Positions 42,481 through 51,928 are shown, numbered from the stretch's first letter. The stretch: DNA of 64,000 nt from Methylobacterium sp. R2-1 (GCF_014191355.1 NZ_JACHWM010000003.1:62001-126000); one strand, 5' to 3'. Notes: a model not told the origin generated them from the letters alone. A program made the numbers and translations.

Positions 42481-42759
42481 TCAGCCCGCCTCGCCCGGGG
42501 TGCGCGCGCGCACCGCCAGGGCGTGCAGCCCGCGCTTAAAAGCGTCGTCGAGAAGCCCGTTGACGAGCCTGTGGCGCTCGACCCGGCTCTTCCCTTCGAA
42601 CGCCGCCGACACGACATCGAGCCGGAAATGGGTCTCTCCCTCCGGCCGCGCTCCGGCATGACCGGCATGCAGGTGCGACTCGTCCACGACATCCAGCGCG
42701 GTCGGCGCCAGTTCGGCGTCCAAGCGCTCGGCGATCCAGTCCTTCAGGGTCCCGGTCAT
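42481..42759 (-). CDS. bolA: BolA family protein
   Basis: A 92-residue BolA/IbaG-type protein that works with monothiol glutaredoxins in Fe-S cluster or iron regulation. The conserved ESHLHAGH and the helix-turn RLVNGLLDDAFKRGLHALAV are present. The start ATG (MTGTLKDWIAERL) is set by the family's usual N-terminus. A direct repeat of CTTGGGGTGTCA lies in its leader (about 42784-42810). It is divergent from the J-domain gene, a common Rhizobiales arrangement. Confidence 0.93.
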   Translation of the reverse strand: MTGTLKDWIAERLDAELAPTALDVVDESHLHAGHAGARPEGETHFRLDVVSAAFEGKSRVERHRLVNGLLDDAFKRGLHALAVRARTPGEAG

Positions 42760-42938
42760 CGTTTCCTCGCTGCGAACGGCAGTGCTTGGGGTGTCACTTG
42801 GGGTGTCACTTGTCTGTGTGTCGGACCGACTGGCCCGGCACGAAACCGGCTTGAGAACGTCAACCCCGGATCGACGCATGCGGCATCAGGCCCAACGGCC
42901 TTTTCGTCGGCGCGTCCGCCCCTCATAATCGGCCCGTC

Positions 42939-43655
42939 ATGGATCTCAACTCGCCGCTGTTCGACCGCATCCGCATCAAGCCGACCTGTGACGATCCCAA
43001 GCAGGGAACGAAGGCGGGGGCGCGGGCCGGTGCGCGGACGGGTGCCGGCGCCGGCGCCGCCACGGCCGAAGCGGGCTGCGAGGCGCAGGGCTGCACCCAT
43101 CCGGGTCTCTACCGCGCGCCCAAGGGCCGCAAGCAGGAGGGGCAGTACTGGCGCTTCTGCATCGACCACGTGCGCGCCTACAACGCCGCCTACAACTACT
43201 TCGACGGCATGAACGATGCCGCGGTCGAGGCCTACCAGAAGGACGCGATCATCGGCCACCGGCCGACATGGTCGATGGGCATGAACGCGGCCGCCGGCGC
43301 GGCCGAGGGCAAAGCAAAAGGGGCGAAGGGGGCAAAGGGGAGCCAGCCCGAGGCCGAGCGCGACTGGGCCTATGCCGACCCGCTCGGCATCCTGCGGGCC
43401 AACGGCCTTGGCGGTGCGAAGAGCCGACAGGCGCCCCAAGAGCCGCAGCGACCGCGCCACTCGGCAGCGGTGCGCAAGGCGCTCGACATCATGGGTCTCG
43501 ACGAGAACGCCGACACGGCGGCGATCAAGGCTCAGTACAAGACCCTGGTGAAGCGCTTCCACCCGGATGCCAACGGCGGCGACCGCTCCTTCGAGGATCG
43601 CCTGCGCGACATCATCCGCGCCCACGACGTGTTGCGTGCCGCCGGGATGTGCTGA
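42939..43655 (+). CDS. J-domain (DnaJ-like) protein
   Basis: A 238-residue protein with a C-terminal J domain: ALDIMGLDENADTAAIKAQY, then H208-P-D210 in VKRFHPDANGG. The N-terminal part has four cysteines and an EGQYWRFCIDHVRAYNAAYNYFDGM segment conserved in this alphaproteobacterial family. An Ala/Gly/Lys-rich linker separates the halves. It presumably recruits DnaK to a specific client. It is placed between bolA and cobS, as in many Rhizobiales; the functional link is unknown. Confidence 0.9.
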   Translation: MDLNSPLFDRIRIKPTCDDPKQGTKAGARAGARTGAGAGAATAEAGCEAQGCTHPGLYRAPKGRKQEGQYWRFCIDHVRAYNAAYNYFDGMNDAAVEAYQKDAIIGHRPTWSMGMNAAAGAAEGKAKGAKGAKGSQPEAERDWAYADPLGILRANGLGGAKSRQAPQEPQRPRHSAAVRKALDIMGLDENADTAAIKAQYKTLVKRFHPDANGGDRSFEDRLRDIIRAHDVLRAAGMC

Positions 43656-44001
43656 GTACGCCGCCGCTCTGCCGGGTCGATCCGTGTCGGTTCCGGTACG
43701 GGAGATGCGTGCGGCCCTTGCGCCGGGCGCCGGTCCGTCCGGCGGCGGGTGGGGCAGCAAATGTCCGTGCGCGCCCTATATCCATACGATACCGCTTCTT
43801 TGCGAAGCCGGCTTCCCCGGATGAACTGTCCTTCTGGCCGAACCCTCTTTCTGGCAGAGCCCCCTTGGCGATGCCGAGGGGCGGCGATTAAGGAAGACAT
43901 CCGCCCGCTTCCGGTCGGGCTGCCCGGCAGGTGAGTTGACGACGAAAATGCGCGGTCGCGCGGGCTTACGCACGCTCCCGGCCGCCTCGATGAGGTTCCG
44001 T
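43656..44001. other. Intergenic region upstream of cobS
   Basis: About 345 bp with no convincing gene. It should contain the cobS promoter. I looked for a cobalamin riboswitch (B12 box) and did not find its conserved sequences. Several short GC-rich inverted repeats are present, but none is followed by a T-run. Confidence 0.5.
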
Positions 44002-44985
44002 ATGCTGTCCGACGATACGCCCGCTTCCTTGCCCGACCGCCAGGTTTCTGTCCGCGAGGTGTTCGGCATCGACCTCGACCTCAAGGTGCCGGCCTATTCC
44101 GAACCCGAGGAGCACGTGCCGGATCTCGATCCGGACTACATCTTCGACCGGGAGACGACGCTCTCGATCCTGGCGGGCTTCGCCCGCAATCGCCGCGTCA
44201 TGGTCACCGGCTATCACGGCACCGGCAAGTCGACGCATATCGAGCAGGTCGCGGCGCGGCTGAACTGGCCCTGTATCCGGATCAACCTCGACAGCCACGT
44301 CTCGCGCATCGACCTCGTCGGCAAGGACGCCATCGTCCTGAAGGACGGCAAGCAGGTCACCGCCTTCCAGGACGGCATCCTGCCCTGGGCGCTGCAGAAC
44401 AACGTCGCCCTCGTCTTCGACGAGTACGATGCCGGCCGCCCCGACGTGATGTTCGTGATCCAGCGGGTGCTGGAGCTGTCCGGCCGTCTGACGCTGCTCG
44501 ACCAGAAGCGCGTCATCCGCCCGCATCCGGGCTTCCGCCTGTTCGCCACTGCCAACACCGTGGGCCTGGGCGACACGTCCGGCCTCTATCACGGCACCCA
44601 GCAGATCAACCAGGGCCAGATGGACCGCTGGTCGATCGTCACCACGCTGAACTACCTGCCGCACGACCGCGAGGTCGACATCGTGCTCTCGAAGTCGCCC
44701 CACTACCGGAGCGACGGCGGGCGCGACACGGTGAACCGGATGGTGCGCGTGGCCGATCTCACCCGCAACGCCTTCATGAACGGCGACCTCTCGACCGTGA
44801 TGAGCCCGCGCACGGTCATCACCTGGGCCGAGAACGCCGACATCTTCCGCGACATCGGCTTCGCCTTCCGGGTGACCTTCCTCAACAAGTGCGACGAGCT
44901 GGAGCGGCCGCTGGTGGCCGAATTCTACCAGCGCGCCTTCGGCAAGGAGCTGCCCGAGAGCGCGCTGAACGTCGCTCTGAGCTGA
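44002..44985 (+). CDS. cobS: Cobaltochelatase subunit CobS
   Basis: A 327-residue AAA+ ATPase subunit of the aerobic cobaltochelatase CobNST, which inserts cobalt into hydrogenobyrinic acid a,c-diamide for B12 synthesis. Walker A is at about 70-77 ([10 protein letters not shown]) and Walker B is [11 protein letters not shown]. The start ATG ([14 protein letters not shown]) has GAGG upstream; earlier in-frame starts (43936, 43990) are less likely. cobT follows 112 bp later. cobN is not in the window. Confidence 0.96.
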   Translation: MLSDDTPASLPDRQVSVREVFGIDLDLKVPAYSEPEEHVPDLDPDYIFDRETTLSILAGFARNRRVMVTGYHGTGKSTHIEQVAARLNWPCIRINLDSHVSRIDLVGKDAIVLKDGKQVTAFQDGILPWALQNNVALVFDEYDAGRPDVMFVIQRVLELSGRLTLLDQKRVIRPHPGFRLFATANTVGLGDTSGLYHGTQQINQGQMDRWSIVTTLNYLPHDREVDIVLSKSPHYRSDGGRDTVNRMVRVADLTRNAFMNGDLSTVMSPRTVITWAENADIFRDIGFAFRVTFLNKCDELERPLVAEFYQRAFGKELPESALNVALS

Positions 44986-45097
44986 TCGAGCGGCCGTCCC
45001 CGCGCTGGCACGCGTTGGGGACGGCGCTGATTCCCCGGTATCGCGGCACTGCCCCGGCCGGGCCTTCGAACTCGAGTCCGGTGGCGTCCGCGAAGAT

Positions 45098-47005
45098 ATG
45101 GCCCTGACCAACCGTCCCAAGACCGGCGATCGCAAGGAACCCGGCGCCGAGCCGCTGAAGCGCTCGGTAGCCGGTTGCCTGCGTGCCATCGCCAAGCGGC
45201 CGGACATCGACGTCACCTATGCCAGCGATCGGCCGGCGCTGATCGGCGACAAGGCGCGCCTGCCCGAGCCGACCCGGCGCATCACCGCGGAGGACGCGGC
45301 GATCCTGCGCGGGCACTCCGACTCGATGGCCCTGCGCCTCGGCTGCCACGACGCGAGCGTTCACCGCCGGCTGGCCCCCGACAATGCCGCCGCCCGGGCG
45401 GTCTACGATGCCGTCGAGCAAGCTCGCGTCGAGGCGATCGGCTCGCGCCGGCTGGACGGCGTGGCGGCCAACATCACCGCGATGCTGGAGGACCGCTACC
45501 ACCGTGGCGGAAAGTACGAGAACATCACCGACCGGGCCGACGCGCCGATGGAGGATGCCATCGCGCTGATGGTGCGCGAACGCCTGACCGGCCAGAAGCC
45601 GCCGCCGGCCGCCGCCCGGATCGTCGATTTATGGCGCGAGCATATCGAGGCGCGGGCGGGCAAGAACCTCGACGGGCTGCTCGGCACGATCGAGAATCAG
45701 CGCAGCTTCGCCCGCTCGGTGCGCGATCTGCTCTCCTCCCTCGACATGGCGGATGAGACGCCCCTCGATCAGGACGACGAGAGCGACGAGGACGAGAACC
45801 AGGCGCAGGACGACGAGCAGCAGCCGAGCGAGGGCGAGGCCGAGGAGCAGAGCCAGGGCGACCGCGCCGAGATCGAGGTGACCGACGAGGCCACCGACGA
45901 ACTCGACGAGGGCGCCACCGAATCCGCCGACGCGCCCTCGGGCGAGTTGCCGGAGGAAGCCGAAGACGCGGAGTCGGAGGAGGCGTCCGAATCCTGGCGT
46001 CCGCCGAGCCAGCGCGGCAATGAGCGCACCGGCCCCGATTACAAGGTCTACAACCCGCGCTTCGACGAGATCGTCGAGGCCGAGGATCTGTGCGACGCCG
46101 AGGAGCTGACGCGCCTGCGCAGCTATCTCGACAAGCAGCTCGCCCACCTCCAGGGGGTGGTCGGGCGCCTCGCCAACCGCCTGCAGCGCCGCCTGTTGGC
46201 GCAGCAGAGTCGCGCCTGGGACTTCGATCTGGAGGAGGGCCAACTCGACCCGGCCCGTCTCGTTCGCGTCGTAACCGATCCGTTCCAGCCACTCTCCTTC
46301 AAGCAGGAGAAGGACACGGACTTCCGCGACACCGTGGTCACACTGCTGCTGGACAATTCCGGTTCGATGCGTGGGCGCCCGATCACCGTGGCCGCGACCT
46401 GCGCCGACATCCTCGCGCGCACGCTGGAGCGCTGCGGCGTGAAGGTCGAAATCCTTGGCTTCACCACCCGAGCCTGGAAGGGGGGGCAGTCCCGCGAGGC
46501 GTGGCTCGCCGGCGGAAAGCCGCCCTCTCCCGGTCGCCTCAACGACCTGCGCCACATCATCTACAAGTCGGCCGACGCCCCCTGGCGCCGGGCTCGGAAA
46601 AACCTCGGGCTGATGATGCGCGAGGGTCTTCTGAAGGAGAACATCGACGGCGAAGCGCTGGACTGGGCCCACAAGCGCCTGCTCGCGCGGCCCGAGCAGC
46701 GCCGAATCCTCATGGTGATCTCCGACGGCGCGCCGGTCGACGACTCGACGCTTTCGGTCAATCCCGGCAACTACCTCGAGCGCCACCTGCGCTACATGAT
46801 CGAAGAGATCGAGACCCGCTCGCCGGTCGAACTGCTCGCCATCGGCATCGGCCACGACGTGACGCGCTACTATCGCCGCGCCGTGACGATCATCGATGCC
46901 GAGGAACTCGGCGGCGCGATGACGGAAAAGCTCGCGGAGCTGTTCGAGGAGGATGCCGGCCAGTCCCGCGGCGGGGGAATGCGGCGCGTGGCCGGACGGC
47001 GCTGA
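45098..47005 (+). CDS. cobT: Cobaltochelatase subunit CobT
   Basis: A 635-residue partner of CobS in the cobaltochelatase. It has an N-terminal alpha-helical domain, a strongly acidic central linker (residues of about 215-300, runs of D and E such as [18 protein letters not shown]) and a C-terminal von Willebrand A domain. The MIDAS motif is D419-N-S-G-S ([11 protein letters not shown]). The C-terminal segment TMEKLAELF-type end is seen as [13 protein letters not shown]. The order cobS-cobT is standard. Confidence 0.95.
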   Translation: MALTNRPKTGDRKEPGAEPLKRSVAGCLRAIAKRPDIDVTYASDRPALIGDKARLPEPTRRITAEDAAILRGHSDSMALRLGCHDASVHRRLAPDNAAARAVYDAVEQARVEAIGSRRLDGVAANITAMLEDRYHRGGKYENITDRADAPMEDAIALMVRERLTGQKPPPAAARIVDLWREHIEARAGKNLDGLLGTIENQRSFARSVRDLLSSLDMADETPLDQDDESDEDENQAQDDEQQPSEGEAEEQSQGDRAEIEVTDEATDELDEGATESADAPSGELPEEAEDAESEEASESWRPPSQRGNERTGPDYKVYNPRFDEIVEAEDLCDAEELTRLRSYLDKQLAHLQGVVGRLANRLQRRLLAQQSRAWDFDLEEGQLDPARLVRVVTDPFQPLSFKQEKDTDFRDTVVTLLLDNSGSMRGRPITVAATCADILARTLERCGVKVEILGFTTRAWKGGQSREAWLAGGKPPSPGRLNDLRHIIYKSADAPWRRARKNLGLMMREGLLKENIDGEALDWAHKRLLARPEQRRILMVISDGAPVDDSTLSVNPGNYLERHLRYMIEEIETRSPVELLAIGIGHDVTRYYRRAVTIIDAEELGGAMTEKLAELFEEDAGQSRGGGMRRVAGRR

Positions 47006-47438
47006 CGATTGCGTCCGGGAGGTGAGCCGTCCGTCCGGGCGCTGGATTCGTAAAGCCTTCCGAGACCGCAACGGCGGTGCCACCGCGGAGACCGGCGCAA
47101 AGGCCAACCCTTGCCCGAGCAGGAAGTATCAGCGGGATCCGTCAGGGCATCCGCCCCGCCTCAACTCGGGCCTCAGGATCATGCGGCCTTCGTAGCCGTC
47201 GAATCCGCCGCTATACGTGAACCGGTTCAGCGCGAGCTTCCGCCGTCTCTCCAGTGAAAGGTCGCCCTCGCGTTGCGGGGGGCTCGGCTCTCCGAAGCGG
47301 CGACGCGCTTGTTCCGGTCGGGTGCTGTACGGCTTCGGCATTCGCGATGGTCCATTCGAGCCTTAAGGTCAGTCGGGGCGTGCGGGCCCCAAGGAGTGCC
47401 GGCTTCACGCTACAGCAGGTAGGGCAATCCGGCTCGCG
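47006..47438. other. Intergenic region after cobT
   Basis: About 430 bp with no gene I can support. A minus-strand frame at 47129-47341 contains RRRKLALNRFTYSGGFDGYE, which looks partly protein-like, but it has no ribosome site and matches no family I know; it may be a gene remnant. No terminator with a T-run was seen. Confidence 0.45.
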
Positions 47439-48371
47439 TCAGAACGGACTGACCGGAAAAAACCGTAGATAAAGCTCGGCGTATTTCCCGTCGTCCCACA
47501 CCCGCTGCAGTGCATCGTCGAGGGCGCGGGCCAGTGCCGCGTCCTCGGTGCGGGTGACGAAGCCGATGCCTTCGCCGAAATAGCGATTTTCCAGGTAGTC
47601 GCCGCCGGAATAGGCACAGCACCCCTCCGCCTCCTGGCCGTTCAGCCAGAGCGCGAGGCTGAGACCATCGGAGAACAGGTAGTCGACCTCGCCGCGCTTG
47701 AGGGCGCTCTCAACTGCAGAGAGATCGGTGAAGGTTTTTCGCGTCGCCTTGGGAAAATAGGCCTTCAGGTAGGCCTCGTGGGCGCTGCCCTCAACGACGC
47801 CGACATTCCGCCCGGCGAGGGTGGCCGCGGATGGTGCGGGCAGGCTGCGATCCTTGCGGGTGATGAAGCGGGCGGGCCAACGGAAATAGGGCCGCGTCGC
47901 CAGGAAGCGCGCGCGCAGTCCCGCAGTCAGGGGCACGGCGGCGGCCACCACGTCTCCCTGCTTGTCGGCGAGTGCGTCGAGCAGGGTGTCGAAGCGGCGT
48001 GCCTGCACCGTACAGCTGATCGCCAGCCGCTCGCAGACCGCGCGGGCGAGCTCCACGGCAAAGCCCGTCGGCGTTCCGTCGGGCCCCGCGAAATGCAGCG
48101 GCGGGAACTCGTCATCGGTCATGAACCGCACGGCTCGCCCGGTCTGCGGCGCCTCGACACGCTCGCCGCGGGCCCGCGGATTCCAGAAATTCGGAATCGT
48201 CGCGACGGGCGGTTCCGCCGCGGCAGTGGTCGACGGTTGTTGTGCCTGTGCAACGCCTGCGAGCAGGTTGATCAGGACGCCACCAATCGCGGAGAGCAAG
48301 ATCCGCCGAGATCTTGACGCAGGGGTTGAGGAAGCGGAGCGATACACGTTCATGGAAAGGTCGGAGCCCAT
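47439..48371 (-). CDS. Periplasmic solute-binding protein (amino-acid ABC type)
   Basis: A 310-residue substrate-binding protein of family 3. A signal peptide follows a basic start (ASRSRRILLSAIGGVLINLLAGVAQAQ). The binding domain has VRFMTDDEFPPLHFAGPDGTP, GFAVELARAVCERLAISC, the GRNVGVVEGSAHEAYL hinge and VDYLFSDGLSLALWL. The ATG at 48371 is chosen because AGGGAAAGG lies just upstream; a later ATG (48353) has no ribosome site. No permease or ATPase gene is adjacent, so it may be an orphan binding protein. Confidence 0.85.
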   Translation of the reverse strand: MGSDLSMNVYRSASSTPASRSRRILLSAIGGVLINLLAGVAQAQQPSTTAAAEPPVATIPNFWNPRARGERVEAPQTGRAVRFMTDDEFPPLHFAGPDGTPTGFAVELARAVCERLAISCTVQARRFDTLLDALADKQGDVVAAAVPLTAGLRARFLATRPYFRWPARFITRKDRSLPAPSAATLAGRNVGVVEGSAHEAYLKAYFPKATRKTFTDLSAVESALKRGEVDYLFSDGLSLALWLNGQEAEGCCAYSGGDYLENRYFGEGIGFVTRTEDAALARALDDALQRVWDDGKYAELYLRFFPVSPF

Positions 48372-49274
48372 ACCTTTCCCTAGCACGGCATAGGGCTGCG
48401 GGGAGCCGCCCCTGTTCGACCTCGCTGATCGCCGTGACACCGAAACGCCTCCCATCCAAGCCAGAGCGGTCGCGATCGGAGGAATCGCGGCCCGGTCGGC
48501 CGAAGCTACAGCCTCGGTTTCCAAGGGCTGGCCAGCGGAAATCGCCTTTCTCGCCGACGAAGGCGTGTCGCCGAAGACGCTGAATCGGGCTTGCGCCATC
48601 GCCCGCCGCTGCGGGACGGATGCAGCGACGGCCCTTCTCAACGAAGGGCTCCTCTCCGAGGAAGCGTTCTATAAGGCACTGGCCCGACGCCTCAAAACCC
48701 CGTTTCTCGGCGGCTCTATGCGGTTGGGCGATGGCCTGCTCTACCCGCACAGCCTCGTCATCGGCGCCGCGCCGCTGGCTCCCGGTTCCGCCGCCCGCGT
48801 TGTCGCCGCCCCGCGCGGCGCAGCGGTCGCCCGGCTGATCCGGGCAGCGGCGCGCCTAGAATACAGGCCCGCCATCACGACGCCGACATGCCTCAGGCAG
48901 GTGGTGTTCGCCCGGCACGGCGACAGCATTGCCACCGAGGCCTCCGAAGCCTTGGAGCATCTGAGGCCCGACTGGTCTTGCCGTCCGGGACCGCAGGCGT
49001 TGGATTTGGCGCTCGTGGGCACCGTGCTTGCCCTGCTCGTCGCTCTCGTGCGCCTTCCCAGCGTCATCGGCTTCATCCTTTTGACGCTGATCCAAGCCCT
49101 GATGCTGGCTCTGCTCACCTTCCGCCTCGCGGCCGTCGGCACGAGTGTGGCTCAGCTGGGGGGACCGCGACCCGTGCTCCTCACCGATGCGAGGCTTCCG
49201 ACCTACACCGTGCTCGTCGCCCTCTACCGGGAGGCGGCGGTGGTGCCACGCCTCGTGCGGACGCTGGCGCGGCT

Positions 49275-49282
49275 CGACTACC
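49275..49282. repeat. 8-bp target-site duplication, left copy
   Basis: CGACTACC immediately precedes the left terminal repeat and recurs at 54290-54297 directly after the right one. An 8-bp duplication is the usual size for IS1595-family insertions. Confidence 0.9.
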
Positions 49283-49305
49283 CGGTATTATGCAGCAACC
49301 TCACC
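49283..49305. repeat. Left terminal inverted repeat
   Basis: The outer 23 bp (CGGTATTATGCAGC...CTCACC) match the right end exactly as an inverted repeat. The similarity continues with mismatches through a CGTTGAGGT motif at 49312-49320, which also occurs beside the transposase promoter. Confidence 0.92.
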
Positions 49306-49404
49306 TAAAAACGTTGAGGTGAGATGATGGTTTCTCTCTCCTCCCGCCCTTTCCTCATCCACTCATCTCTCTTCCCCTTGTCATGGGGGCGAGAGTTGGT
49401 ACTT

Positions 49405-50181
49405 ATGAGGGTACCAGAGGGTGTTGCCGTGCCTGATTCGCAGCCGCAAAGTCCTGTTCTCCTTACCCTTGAGAGCGTTCTACGCCTCAAGGAGGAGCGC
49501 GACTCTGTGGCTCGTGAGCATGAGGCTTTGGCGAAGCGCCTGGAGACCCTCAACGCCAAGCTCGCTGCTGCCTCTCTTTTTATGCCGCCTCAGATGAAGG
49601 CGGCTTTGGCGGTTGATGGCGAGGGCGATGAGGAAGGAGGAGGCCCAAACCGGGGCCGCAAGTGGGCGCCAACCATTCTGAGTATCCTCGGCGACTCCAA
49701 GTACGGGCTGACGACAGCTGATCTTATGCAGCGGCTCGAAGGCCATCCCCTTGAGCAAGATGTCGGCCCATACGGTGGCGCGCTCTATAACGCCATGCGC
49801 AAGATGATCGGAAGGGGTGAGATAACAAAAAAGGGAGACTATTACTGCCTTCCCTGGCAGACCAAGCCGCCAACCGCACCTGAACATGACCGCGGATCGA
49901 TAAGGCCAGCAATTCTGCGCATTATCTCTGAACGCGGGCCGATCAAAAGCGCAGATATCCTTTCTTACCTGATGAGCAACGACCCCGCTATTGCCAGTGG
50001 CATGAAGCGAAGCACTGGCGCATTCTATAAGTCGCTTAGCGTGCTTATTAGGGATGGTAAGATCATCAAGGAGGGCAAGCTATATCGCGTGCCCTCTAAA
50101 GAGAATGAGCCGTCCGACGGTGGTGCGTCGGACGGCTCAGATGCCGGCTCAGTCGGAGCACGCTCTGGCGTGTTCGGCTGA
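49405..50181 (+). CDS. Coiled-coil plus double winged-helix protein of the transposon
   Basis: A 258-residue protein of unknown function. Residues 12-60 form a coiled coil (LTLESVLRLKEERDSVAREH; EALAKRLETLNAKLAAASLF). Two winged-helix-like modules follow: APTILSILGDSKYGLTTADL through EITKKGDYYCLP, and IRPAILRIISERGPIKSADI through GKIIKEGKLYRVPS. DNA binding is inferred. The start is uncertain: ATG 49405 is preferred, but ATG 49327 sits seven bases after a GAGG formed by the terminal repeat itself. It resembles in layout the protein encoded just after the transposase. The C-terminus is Gly/Ser/Asp rich. Confidence 0.7.
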   Translation: MRVPEGVAVPDSQPQSPVLLTLESVLRLKEERDSVAREHEALAKRLETLNAKLAAASLFMPPQMKAALAVDGEGDEEGGGPNRGRKWAPTILSILGDSKYGLTTADLMQRLEGHPLEQDVGPYGGALYNAMRKMIGRGEITKKGDYYCLPWQTKPPTAPEHDRGSIRPAILRIISERGPIKSADILSYLMSNDPAIASGMKRSTGAFYKSLSVLIRDGKIIKEGKLYRVPSKENEPSDGGASDGSDAGSVGARSGVFG

Positions 50182-50264
50182 GCTACCCGTCCCACCCCGC
50201 GTCCGGAAGGCGCCAACAGAGGAGAACGTCATGGTCGGCAACCATGGGCCCAGAAGAGCCTGAT

Positions 50265-50301
50265 GACCCGGAGTCGGTGCTGGTAACACCGGCTCCGGGT
50301 C
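50265..50301 (+). terminator. Stem-loop after the first transposon gene
   Basis: GACCCGGAG (50265-50273) pairs perfectly with CTCCGGGTC (50293-50301), with an inner GGTG/CACC pairing. It lies about 85 bp after the stop codon and is followed by GAACCTTG, so it is a probable transcript end or stabiliser without a clear T-run. Confidence 0.5.
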
Positions 50302-50433
50302 GAACCTTGCAGCCAATCACCCGGTTTGGACGGGAGATCCGAATGCGAGGCCCAGCAGCTTCAAAATCGCATCTCTGGAGCTTTCGTTCAAGCCGGTCCC
50401 TCCAATTCGCCTGTATGGCGTAAAGGACCGACT

Positions 50434-50607
50434 ATGACTCACGAGTTCCCCTGCGATCACACCACCGCCTGCCACATCCTCCACGCCGTCCTGGTGCTGC
50501 GGTGGAGCCAGTCGCGGGCTGCGTTCTACTTCTGCGTCAACGGCGGCACGGTCTCTAAGATCGTGCGCGGCCTCTCGCATCACGGGGCCTCGCCGCTTCC
50601 GTTCTGA
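50434..50607 (+). CDS. Small HTH-like protein of the transposon
   Basis: A 57-residue protein, MTHEFPCDHTTACHILHAVL, with a core LRWSQSRAAFYFCVNGGTVSKIVRGLSHHGASPLP. The core pattern (WSQ-xxAA-xx-F-xVNxGTVSxIVxG-xx-xGAxP-P) is like that of small helix-turn-helix proteins common in Rhizobiales prophages and islands. An AGGA site lies upstream. It overlaps the end of the convergent XRE gene by 28 bp. Confidence 0.6.
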   Translation: MTHEFPCDHTTACHILHAVLVLRWSQSRAAFYFCVNGGTVSKIVRGLSHHGASPLPF

Positions 50608-50837
50608 TCCTTAGCGCCGGGGTTGCCTACAAAGGCGATCCCGGCCGGATCATCGTTCAAGACGATCCCGGCTTCCTCAAAGGCACGCCGCATCGCCAGC
50701 AGGTTGTTGGTGATCGGCGTGCGTAAGCCGTTCTCAAACTGCCGGATCGTGCTCAGCCCGATATTGGCGCGTTGAGACAGGTCGCCCTGCGACCAGTCCA
50801 ACCAAGCTCTAGCTGCGCGGCAGTGCTGAGGTGTCAT
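50580..50837 (-). CDS. XRE-type helix-turn-helix regulator of the transposon
   Basis: An 85-residue protein with a Cro/CI-type HTH (CRAARAWLDWSQGDLSQRAN, recognition region IGLSTIRQFENGLRTP) followed by LLAMRRAFEEAGIVL, a tail typical of this small family. It is divergent from the transposase gene, with the shared promoter and palindrome at 50890-50944 between them. It is therefore a good candidate for the repressor of transposase expression. Confidence 0.85.
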   Translation of the reverse strand: MTPQHCRAARAWLDWSQGDLSQRANIGLSTIRQFENGLRTPITNNLLAMRRAFEEAGIVLNDDPAGIAFVGNPGAKDQNGSGEAP

Positions 50838-50889
50838 TGCACCGAAGAGATAGCGCGTGAGGCATTTTGCGTCAAGGCGACTAAAAGAG

Positions 50890-50918
50890 TTGACGTGCGC
50901 TCAACTGCACCATAACAA
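50890..50918 (+). promoter_or_regulatory. Sigma70-type promoter of the transposase gene
   Basis: A near-consensus -35 box TTGACG (50890-50895) and a -10 box TAACAA (50913-50918) are separated by exactly 17 bp. Transcription would start at about 50925, inside the palindrome that follows, leaving a leader of only about 25 nt. Confidence 0.7.
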
Positions 50919-50919
50919 T

Positions 50920-50944
50920 CACCTCAACGCAAAACGTTCAGGTG
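50920..50944. promoter_or_regulatory. Palindrome over the transposase start region, related to the transposon ends
   Basis: CACCTCAACG (50920-50929) and CGTTCAGGTG (50935-50944) form an inverted repeat with one mismatch around five bases. The half-site CGTTSAGGT also occurs at the left end (49312-49320) and, inverted, at the right end (AACCTGAACG, 54251-54260). It overlaps the likely transcription start and the AGGTGG ribosome site of the transposase gene. It may be a binding site for the transposase or for the XRE protein. Confidence 0.65.
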
Positions 50945-50950
50945 GCCGCT

Positions 50951-51928
50951 GTGGCTCAGCACTTCCTTCTCTCCCGCGCCGCCCGCTCTCTCAGCCTCGC
51001 TCAAGTCGCGCGGATGACTGATGAGGCGGCTTGGGAGACGTTCAAGGCGATCCGGTGGGCCGAGACTGACGGTGCCCCCTTCTGCCCGCGCTGTGGCTGC
51101 CTCAAGCACTCCTTCATCGCCACCCGCAAGCTGTTCAAGTGCGCTGGTTGCCGCCACCAATATAGCGTCACGAGCGGGACCATCTTCGCCAGCCGCAAGC
51201 TGCCGATCCGCGACCACCTGCTTGCCATCGCTATTTTCTCGAACGGCGCCAAAGGGCACAGCGCGCTCCAACTCAGCCGCGATCTCAACGTCCAGTACCG
51301 GACGGCCTTCGTCATGGCTCACAAGCTGCGCGAGGCTGTGGCGGCTGAGACAGCCGACGCTACCGTGTCTGGCACCGTAGAGGTGGACGGTGCCTATTTC
51401 GGCGGGCACGTCCGTCCAGAGAACATGAAGGCGGATCGGCGCGACCGCCGCCTTGCCGAGAACCAGACGGGCAAGCGTCGCGTCGTCGTCGTGATCCGCG
51501 AGCGCAAGGGCAAGGCGCTTACCTTCACCTTCCGCACCGAAGCTGAGAGCGTGGAGACGATTGAGGCGCGCGTCGCCTCCGGCTCTGTCGTCCATGCCGA
51601 CGAGGCGAAGGGGTGGGATCGGCTGCACAAGTCGTTCAAGACCCATCGCATCAACCATCAGGTCGCCTACAGCGCCGACGAAGCCTGCACCAACCAAGCC
51701 GAGTCGTTTTTCTCTCGCCTCCGTCGGTCGGAGATGGGCGTTCACCACCACATCGCCGGTCCGTACCTCGCCGCCTACGCCGCTGAGATGGCGTGGCGCG
51801 AGAACTACCGCCGCGTCAGCAACGGCGGGCAGTACCAGATGATTGCGGGCGCTTCGCTCCGTCACCCGCCGTCTCATGTGTGGAAGGGCTACTGGCAGCG
51901 CCACCACCTGCCGAAGGGAGCCGCCTAA
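50951..51928 (+). CDS. IS1595-family ISXO2-like transposase
   Basis: A 325-residue DDE-type transposase. The N-terminus AQHFLLSRAARSLSLAQVAR and the zinc ribbon CPRCGCLKHSF...FKCAGCRHQYSV are typical of the ISXO2 group. The catalytic core begins with GTVEVDGAYFGGHVRP (first Asp), then SVVHADEAKGWDRLH (second Asp) and ACTNQAESFFSRLRR (NxxE). The GTG at 50951 is preferred for the AGGTGG site upstream and the family's usual N-terminus; GTG 50942 is an alternative. It appears intact. Confidence 0.95.
   Translation: MAQHFLLSRAARSLSLAQVARMTDEAAWETFKAIRWAETDGAPFCPRCGCLKHSFIATRKLFKCAGCRHQYSVTSGTIFASRKLPIRDHLLAIAIFSNGAKGHSALQLSRDLNVQYRTAFVMAHKLREAVAAETADATVSGTVEVDGAYFGGHVRPENMKADRRDRRLAENQTGKRRVVVVIRERKGKALTFTFRTEAESVETIEARVASGSVVHADEAKGWDRLHKSFKTHRINHQVAYSADEACTNQAESFFSRLRRSEMGVHHHIAGPYLAAYAAEMAWRENYRRVSNGGQYQMIAGASLRHPPSHVWKGYWQRHHLPKGAA

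Larger units (their letters stand above)
48412..49308 (+). pseudogene. 5' fragment of a GT2 glycosyltransferase gene, cut by the transposon
   Basis: The gene-derived part ends at 49282, where the transposon begins; the frame then runs through the terminal repeat to a TAA at 49306-49308. The N-terminus resembles the GspE/type II secretion N-terminal domain (WPAEIAFLADEGVSPKTLNR; LLNEGLLSEEAFYKALARRL), followed by two membrane helices near DLALVGTVLALLVALVRLP and the first strand of a GT-A fold (YTVLVALYREAAVVPRLV). The only conventional start is GTG 48565, which would lose part of the domain; a CTG at 48412 with GGGGAG upstream is the other option. Joined to 54290-55415 it restores an unbroken LARLDYPAAKLDIKFLLEADD reading frame. 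Confidence 0.88.

Noticed and set aside
42784..42810. Tandem CTTGGGGTGTCA repeat as a CRISPR-like or regulatory array
   Set aside because: Only two short adjacent copies without spacers; probably slippage in the bolA leader.
43656..44001. Possible cobalamin riboswitch upstream of cobS
   Set aside because: The B12 box and other conserved riboswitch sequences were not found.
47129..47341. A 70-codon minus-strand frame after cobT with a partly protein-like segment
   Set aside because: No ribosome site, no recognised family and Arg-rich N-terminus; noted only as a possible remnant.
48565..49308. The 5' glycosyltransferase fragment as an independent 247-residue gene
   Set aside because: It ends inside the transposon terminal repeat, and its frame continues exactly in the fragment after the element.
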